From NCBI GenBank assembly GCA_963717255.1, contig CAVQVT010000013.1, forward strand, positions 124,001 through 188,000: DNA of 64,000 nt, in the 5' to 3' direction. The DNA comes from CAIYQJ01 sp963717255. GTDB lineage: Bacteria > Chloroflexota > Limnocylindria > Limnocylindrales > CSP1-4. How positions within the stretch are numbered: the first letter of the stretch is position 1; each line of letters opens with the position of its first letter. The translations under genes and the position numbers were made by a program. Below the pieces are notes generated by a model. It made no database searches, had not been told where the DNA came from, and worked only from the letters and a program-made list of their open reading frames with translations. Positions 59,809 to 64,000 of the stretch are shown in pieces.

Positions 59809-59939
59809 GTACGGACACCTGCGCTCTCGCTGGCGCGGAAGAGGCCAGGGCGGCAGCATACGAGAGGGGCGCAAGACGCGAGAGATGTCCGGTGCGGGTG
59901 CCGTTCGCCAGGGCGGCACCCTCGACCCCGTTGTTGTTC

Positions 59940-59979
59940 TGGCGCGCCCGGAGGGCCGTGAACGCGCGGGCCGCGCCGG
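59940..59979. repeat. Dispersed intergenic repeat, copy 7
   Basis: TGGCGCGCCCGGAGGGCCGT and following, immediately before (on the map) the end of the DUF1028 gene at 59980, so directly downstream of that minus-strand stop. Confidence 0.6.
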
Positions 59980-60744
59980 TCAGCCCTCCGCGTCGCTCGC
60001 CGTGAGCGTGCCCTCGAGCGACGTGTCCGCCGATGTCGGGGACGCGGCGGCCGCGATCGCGGACTTGAGCGTCGAGGCGAGGGCCGAGCCGATCTTCGCC
60101 AGGTTCGCGGGGTCCAGCAGGTTGGTCTGCTGCTCGAAGATCGAGAGCAGGCGGTCGAGCTCGGCGGTCGGATCGGTGTGGTCGTCCACCCGCAGGTCGA
60201 TCCACCGGTCGTTCAGGCCGGCGAGCCCGCCCTTCTCGCGGACGACGAGGAGTGCGGCCGACTGGCGGCCACGGCTATCGCCGCCGGCCGCGTCGCCGGC
60301 CCGGAGCGCCGCGAGGAGCCGCCGGGGGAAGGATCCCGTCGCCGCCTGCCAGGTGGCGAGCATCCGGTCCACGACCGCGGGGCCGACGAGGATGTTGCCC
60401 TGGACCGCGACGCCGGGTGCGACCCGCCCGCCGGCCCAGTCCATGCAGGTGGCGCCGGTGAAGGTCGCTGCGCGACCCGTCGCGTCCACGATCCCAGCCT
60501 GCCGGTGGGCGCGCATCGAGTCCGCGGCCACCAGGGCGGCGAGCACGCTCTTCGCCTCCTCGCCAGCAGCGAGCCGAGCGAGCCCGTCCGGGCCGTACGC
60601 GACGTTCGGCATCGCCTGCGTGGAGATCGCCCCAACGCCCGCCCGCGCGTACGGGGCGATCGCGCCGACCGCGAGCGCCTTCGACGCGATCGCGATCCCG
60701 AGGTCGCCCGTCTCCGTGTCGCGTGCCACGATCGAGAACGTCAT
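59980..60744 (-). CDS. DUF1028 (Ntn-hydrolase-like) protein
   Basis: This 254-residue protein has the DUF1028 opening TFSIVARDTETGDLGIAIAS with ALAVGAIAPYARAGVGAIST, then AGIVDATGRAATFTGATCMD and VQGNILVGPAVVDRM. The family has the N-terminal-nucleophile fold and a proposed peptidase or amidase role. The C-terminal 70 residues are a helical extension. AAGGAG is upstream of ATG 60744. It follows the M13 peptidase by 35 bases on the minus strand, so the two are co-transcribed; a joint role in peptide breakdown is plausible. Confidence 0.88.
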   Translation of the reverse strand: MTFSIVARDTETGDLGIAIASKALAVGAIAPYARAGVGAISTQAMPNVAYGPDGLARLAAGEEAKSVLAALVAADSMRAHRQAGIVDATGRAATFTGATCMDWAGGRVAPGVAVQGNILVGPAVVDRMLATWQAATGSFPRRLLAALRAGDAAGGDSRGRQSAALLVVREKGGLAGLNDRWIDLRVDDHTDPTAELDRLLSIFEQQTNLLDPANLAKIGSALASTLKSAIAAAASPTSADTSLEGTLTASDAEG

Positions 60745-60779
60745 CGTCTGCTCCTTCGTCCGATCGGGTCCGGCCGCCG

Positions 60780-62735
60780 CTACCAGATCCTCGCGCGCAG
60801 ATCGCCCCGTCGGACCATCGGGGCGTCCTCCGCGATCCCGAACGCCGCGGCGAACTCCGGCGTGTTCGAGAGCGGGCCGTTGACCCGGAACCGGGACGGT
60901 GCGTGCGTGTCGACGTTCGCGAGCATCCGGGCGGCGGCCTCCGTGTAGCCCATCCGCCACATCGTCGCGTAGGCGAGGAAGAAGCGCTGGTCCGGGGTCA
61001 GCCCGTCGACGAGCGGCGCGTCGTCCTCGATGGCCTCGTGCATCGCGTCCAGTGAGATCGCGATGCCGCCGAGGTCGGCGATGTTCTCGCCGAGCGTCAG
61101 GCGGCCGTTCACGTGGACGTCGTCGGCGACCGCGTAGCCATCGAACTGCTCGACGATGACGTCCGCCCGCCGCTCGAACTCGATCCGGTCCTCCGCCGTC
61201 CACCAGTCGCGCAGCGCCCCCGCGGCGTCGAAGCGACTCCCCGTGTCGTCGAAGCCGTGCGTGATCTCGTGGCCGATGACGGTCCCGATCCCGCCGTAGT
61301 TCACGGGATCGTCGGCGTCCGCGTAGAAGAACGGCGGCTGCAGGATCCCGGCCGGGAAGACGATCTCGTTGCGGAGCGGGTGGTAGTAGGCGTTCACGAC
61401 ATGGGCGGGCATCGCCCACTCGGCCCTGTCCATCGGCGTGCCGAGCTGCGCGAGCTGGCGGCGCATCTCGAAGGCGGCGGCCTTCAGACGGTTCCCGACG
61501 AAGCTCGTGCGGTCGAGCTCGAGGCTCGAGTAGTCGCGCCATTCGTCCGGATAGCCGATCTTGTAGCCGAAGCCGGCGAGCTTGGCGAGTGCCTGCTCGC
61601 GAGTGGCGTCCGTCATCCAGTCGTTGCCGCGGATCGCCCGCTCCATCGCGCGGAGCAGGTGCTCCACGAGCTCCTCGCAGCGGGCCTTCGCCGCCGGCGG
61701 GAACGCCTCCGCGACGAACAGCTGGGCGACCGCCTCGCCGACGCGCGCGTCGGCCGCGGCTACCACGCGCTTCCAGCGGGGCTGCTGCGCCTGCTGGCCG
61801 CCCAGGATCCGGCCGTAGAAGGCGAAGTTCTCGTCCTCGAACGCGGGCGGCAGCGACGAGGCGCACGCGCGCACGAGGTGCCAGCGCAGGGCCGCGCGGA
61901 GCGTCTCGAGCGGCGTCTCGCCGAGGGCGGCGTCGAGCTCCCGGAGGAAGCCGGGGTTGTCCACGCAGACCGTGGCCCCGCCGACCCCGGCCTCGCGCAG
62001 GTAGGCGCCCAGGCGCCAGTCGGGCATCAGCGCGTCGAGCGCCCCGACCTCGAGGCGGTTCATCGTGATCCTGGGGTCGCGCTTCTGCTCGGCGGAGAGC
62101 GAGGCCTCTGCGAGACGGCGCTCCCAGCCGAGGATCGCGTCGGCGGCCGCGCCGGCCTCGTCCGGCCCGGCGCCCAGGTTGCCGAGCTGGGCGGCGACGT
62201 GCGCCACATATGCCTTGCGCATCGCCACGGAGCGCTCGTCGTCGCCCAGGTAGTAGCCGCGCTCCGGCAGGCCGAGGCCGCCCTGGCCAAGGTACGCGAG
62301 GTACGCGTCGGCGTCCTCGAAGTCCGCCTCGACCCCGATCCCGAAGTAGGGACCGTCGCCGGCCCGGTGGAGGTCGAGGGCGAGCGCGCGCACGTCCTCC
62401 ACCGACGCGGCCGCGTCGATGCGGTCGAGGTACTGCCGGAGCGGCTCCACGCCGGCGGCCGCGATCGTGGCCTCGTCCATCCCCGCGGCGAAGTAGTCGC
62501 CGACGAGGCGGGTGATCGGGTCGGCGTCCGGGCCGGCGGTCGCCGCCTCCTCGAGCAGCCGCCGCGTCAGCTCCTTGTTGGTGTGGTCCAGCTGGACGTA
62601 CGCGCCCCACATCGGGTACTCCGCCGGGACGGGGTTAGCAGCGAGCCACCGCGCGTTCACGTGGCCGTAGAAGTCCTCCGCGATGGGGATGGAGTCGTCC
62701 CAGAGCGACGCGTGGAGCGGGTTGGTGTCGGACAC
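60780..62735 (-). CDS. M13-family (neprilysin-like) metallopeptidase
   Basis: This 651-residue zinc peptidase has the zinc site VIGHEITHGF (HExxH) near residue 492 and the third ligand in GENIADLGG near 550, plus NAYYHPLRNEIVFPAGILQP. It has no signal peptide or membrane anchor, unlike eukaryotic neprilysins, so it is cytosolic or exported without a leader. GTG 62735 is chosen for GGAGAGG just upstream; the frame is open further. It probably degrades oligopeptides. Confidence 0.93.
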   Translation of the reverse strand: MSDTNPLHASLWDDSIPIAEDFYGHVNARWLAANPVPAEYPMWGAYVQLDHTNKELTRRLLEEAATAGPDADPITRLVGDYFAAGMDEATIAAAGVEPLRQYLDRIDAAASVEDVRALALDLHRAGDGPYFGIGVEADFEDADAYLAYLGQGGLGLPERGYYLGDDERSVAMRKAYVAHVAAQLGNLGAGPDEAGAAADAILGWERRLAEASLSAEQKRDPRITMNRLEVGALDALMPDWRLGAYLREAGVGGATVCVDNPGFLRELDAALGETPLETLRAALRWHLVRACASSLPPAFEDENFAFYGRILGGQQAQQPRWKRVVAAADARVGEAVAQLFVAEAFPPAAKARCEELVEHLLRAMERAIRGNDWMTDATREQALAKLAGFGYKIGYPDEWRDYSSLELDRTSFVGNRLKAAAFEMRRQLAQLGTPMDRAEWAMPAHVVNAYYHPLRNEIVFPAGILQPPFFYADADDPVNYGGIGTVIGHEITHGFDDTGSRFDAAGALRDWWTAEDRIEFERRADVIVEQFDGYAVADDVHVNGRLTLGENIADLGGIAISLDAMHEAIEDDAPLVDGLTPDQRFFLAYATMWRMGYTEAAARMLANVDTHAPSRFRVNGPLSNTPEFAAAFGIAEDAPMVRRGDLRARIW

Positions 62736-62766
62736 GTGGACCTCTCCGTGACGGGTGCAGGACGAG

Positions 62767-62805
62767 GCGGAGGCTCCCCAAACCACCCGGTCGGGGAGCC
62801 TCCGC
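62767..62805. terminator. 13-bp hairpin between DUF1269-like and M13 genes
   Basis: GCGGAGGCTCCCC (62767-62779) pairs with GGGGAGCCTCCGC (62793-62805), 28 bases after the end of the minus-strand membrane-protein gene and ahead of the peptidase. It likely ends or attenuates that transcript. Confidence 0.65.
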
Positions 62806-62832
62806 GATCCGCCTTTGACCGTCCTCGACGGT

Positions 62833-63333
62833 TCAGGCCTGCGACGCGACCTCGGTCTCGATCGCCGGAGCCGCGGCCACGACCTCGGCCTCCGCTTCGA
62901 CCGTGACCGCGTGCGTCTCGGGCACGCCGCCGAGCTCCTGGAGCTTCGCGGCGACGACCGAGGCCTCCACGTCCCTTGCGAGGACGCCGACGGCGGCCTG
63001 CCCATCCGCCAGGTTGGCCGAGATGCGCTCGCGGTCCTCGGAGGAGAGTCCGAGGCCCTTGCCGTGGAGCGCACCCAGGGCGCCGCCCGCGATCACGACG
63101 CCGAGGCCCAGCGGGGTGATCAGCGCCAGCAGCAGGCCGATGCCTGCACCTTTCGTGATCGACCGCGACCCGAGCTTCTGGACTTTCACCTTGCCCTTGT
63201 CGTCCAGGGCGAGGACGCCGATCGCGCTGAGCTTGACGTCGTCGTCGATCTTGTCCCAGGCCTTCAGCGACTCGACCGCGGCATCCGCGGCCGCCTCGTC
63301 CTTGAAGAATGCCAGGACCACTTCCGTTGCCAT
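62833..63333 (-). CDS. DUF1269-like membrane-associated protein
   Basis: This 166-residue protein begins MATEVVLAFFKDEAAADAAV, the usual DUF1269/DUF6325 opening, then ESLKAWDK and SAIGVLALDDKGKVKVQKLG. A central Gly-rich hydrophobic hairpin follows (GAGIGLLLALITPLGLGVVI), and the end is Ala/Glu/Val-rich. GGAGGGAG precedes ATG 63333. The role is unknown; homologues are often stress-related. Confidence 0.82.
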   Translation of the reverse strand: MATEVVLAFFKDEAAADAAVESLKAWDKIDDDVKLSAIGVLALDDKGKVKVQKLGSRSITKGAGIGLLLALITPLGLGVVIAGGALGALHGKGLGLSSEDRERISANLADGQAAVGVLARDVEASVVAAKLQELGGVPETHAVTVEAEAEVVAAAPAIETEVASQA

Positions 63334-63559
63334 GTTCGTGCTCCCTCCGATGTGTCTGTCTCCGGGCGTCCGCCCGCCAGTGACCACCGACGTGATGCGC
63401 CGCGGAACAGTAGCGCACGAAGCCTATTCGGGCGATGCGGTCGCCTGGATCGGTCGTCCTGTTGACGAAGGCGACACAGGAACCCGCGAGGCAGGCGAGC
63501 GCGATCGGCGCTACGCCCGTACCACGGACCGCTCGTCGGCGGCCGGTTCGTCGGCCACG

Positions 63560-63580
63560 ATGTGCTACTATGTCGCACAT
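63560..63580. promoter_or_regulatory. Operator and -10 box of the toxin-antitoxin operon
   Basis: ATGTGC (63560-63565) and GCACAT (63575-63580) are perfect inverted arms. Between them TACTAT (63566-63571) fits a -10 box, which would start transcription at or just before the ATG at 63579, giving a leaderless mRNA. Antitoxins of this type repress their own promoter. Confidence 0.62.
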
Positions 63581-63842
63581 GGAGACGGTCGGGGTCAGGG
63601 AGCTGCGCCGGCAGGCGAGCGCGATCCTGCGTCGGGTCGCTGCGGGTGAGACGGTCGAGGTCACGGATCGCGGCCGGCCCGTCGCCGTGCTGCTCCGGAC
63701 GATGCCCAGCGGCCTGGCTCGGCTCGAGCGCGAGGGGCTCCTGCGTCGCGCCGAGGGAGATCTCCTGGAGCTCGCGCCCTTGCGTCTCCCGGCGGGGGCC
63801 CCCGAGCCGTCGCGGCGTGTGGCCGAGGGTCGCGCCGAGTGA
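63579..63842 (+). CDS. Phd/YefM-type antitoxin
   Basis: This 87-residue protein opens with METVGVRELRRQASAILRRV and AAGETVEVTDRGRPVAVLLR, the DNA-binding fold of Phd/YefM antitoxins. The tail (LARLEREGLLRRAEGDLLEL) is the part that would wrap the toxin. The stop overlaps the PIN toxin start as GTGA (63839-63842). It likely autorepresses through the palindrome at its own start. Confidence 0.9.
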   Translation: METVGVRELRRQASAILRRVAAGETVEVTDRGRPVAVLLRTMPSGLARLEREGLLRRAEGDLLELAPLRLPAGAPEPSRRVAEGRAE

Positions 63843-64000
63843 GCGCGCTCTACCTGGACAGCTCCGCATTCGTCAAGGTCGTCGTCGAGGAAGCAGAGTC
63901 CGCTGCGCTCCGGGCGTATCTCGCGGCCGCCGGCGCGCGGCGCGTCTCGTCGGCGCTCCTCCGTGCCGAGGCGCTGCGGGCGGTCCGTCACCTGGGCCCG
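63839..64000 (+). CDS. PIN-domain toxin (VapC-like), 5' part
   Basis: The visible 54 residues begin MSALYLDSSAFVKVVVEEAE, with the first catalytic Asp of the PIN ribonuclease fold (YLDSSAFVK), and continue to SSALLRAEALRAVRHLGP, where the Glu is the second acidic residue. The gene runs off the window end. The start overlaps the antitoxin stop. Members cleave tRNA or rRNA when freed from antitoxin. Confidence 0.9.
   Translation, partial: MSALYLDSSAFVKVVVEEAESAALRAYLAAAGARRVSSALLRAEALRAVRHLGP

Noticed and set aside
36081..59979. The dispersed repeats as tRNA-Arg 3' ends (integration sites), since the reverse complement ends GGGCGCGCCA
   Set aside because: No copy has the GTTCGANTC T-loop consensus at the right distance, none has the rest of a tRNA, and no integrase or element boundary is nearby.
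59980..62610. 876-residue minus-strand frame spanning the M13 and DUF1028 genes
   Set aside because: Only the last 254 residues (from 60744) are real; the rest is out of frame with the M13 peptidase.
1..64000. CRISPR array, prophage or insertion sequence
   Set aside because: No regularly spaced repeats, cas genes, transposase, integrase or structural phage genes are visible.

Overview
The window is very GC-rich, uses many GTG starts, and is densely packed on both strands. It carries no phage, insertion-sequence, rRNA, tRNA or CRISPR signature that I can see. The gene mix is a NAD-linked [NiFe] hydrogenase, F420/FMN split-barrel and deazaflavin-type enzymes, MalT-like LuxR and GlxA regulators, DUF4333-like lipoproteins and an alpha-2-macroglobulin. 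This suggests a soil or freshwater bacterium of the high-GC Chloroflexota (Limnocylindria-like) or, less likely, an actinobacterium. The taxonomy is inference; no marker gene settles it.

Layout. 1-1158: 3' part of asnS. 1678-8160: a five-gene operon hoxE-F-U-Y-H, in which HoxF is fused to a glutamate-synthase-small-subunit-like (GltD) flavoprotein. 8245-12204 (minus): a one-chain molybdenum hydroxylase and an EamA transporter. 12399-13011: two small conserved genes. 13095-16693 (minus): an ABC-2 exporter (one ATPase, two permeases). 16880-20804: lipoproteins and anchored envelope proteins. 20875-23592 (minus): an MttB-like methyltransferase and adenosine deaminase. 23740-26224 (minus): a tightly coupled five-gene operon with two split-barrel enzymes and an alpha/beta hydrolase, divergent from a MalT-like LuxR regulator (26459) followed by a serine beta-lactamase-fold esterase.

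30025-36745: regulator-target pairs. These are TetR with two paralogous membrane proteins, a methyltransferase with a VOC protein, ArsR with an SRPBCC protein, an ECF sigma factor with an anti-sigma-like protein and a lipoprotein, and a DinB protein. 36840-45775: a winged-helix DNA glycosylase-like protein, a damaged DUF385-SRPBCC-MBL block, a glycosyltransferase, a berberine-bridge-type oxidase with a GlxA regulator, and TetR with a quinone-oxidoreductase-like enzyme.

45832-50322: small membrane proteins, an XRE regulator, a deazaflavin-dependent nitroreductase-family enzyme, a truncated duplicate of the MBL gene, and two tandem AlaDH/PNT-like dehydrogenases. 50459-55618 (minus): a 1719-residue alpha-2-macroglobulin-family protein. 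56065-59808: small genes, decayed genes and copies of a dispersed intergenic repeat. 59980-63333 (minus): a DUF1028 protein, an M13 peptidase and a DUF1269-like membrane protein. 63579-64000: a Phd/VapC-type toxin-antitoxin pair cut by the window end.

The strongest candidates for something unusual are: (i) the HoxF-GltD fusion, which gives the hydrogenase a second pyridine-nucleotide flavin site and points to a bifurcating or transhydrogenating enzyme; (ii) a roughly 40-bp repeat found at seven intergenic sites, mostly just downstream of minus-strand genes; (iii) a 200-bp near-identical MBL gene fragment 8.6 kb from its parent, with a 9-bp microhomology deletion scar.
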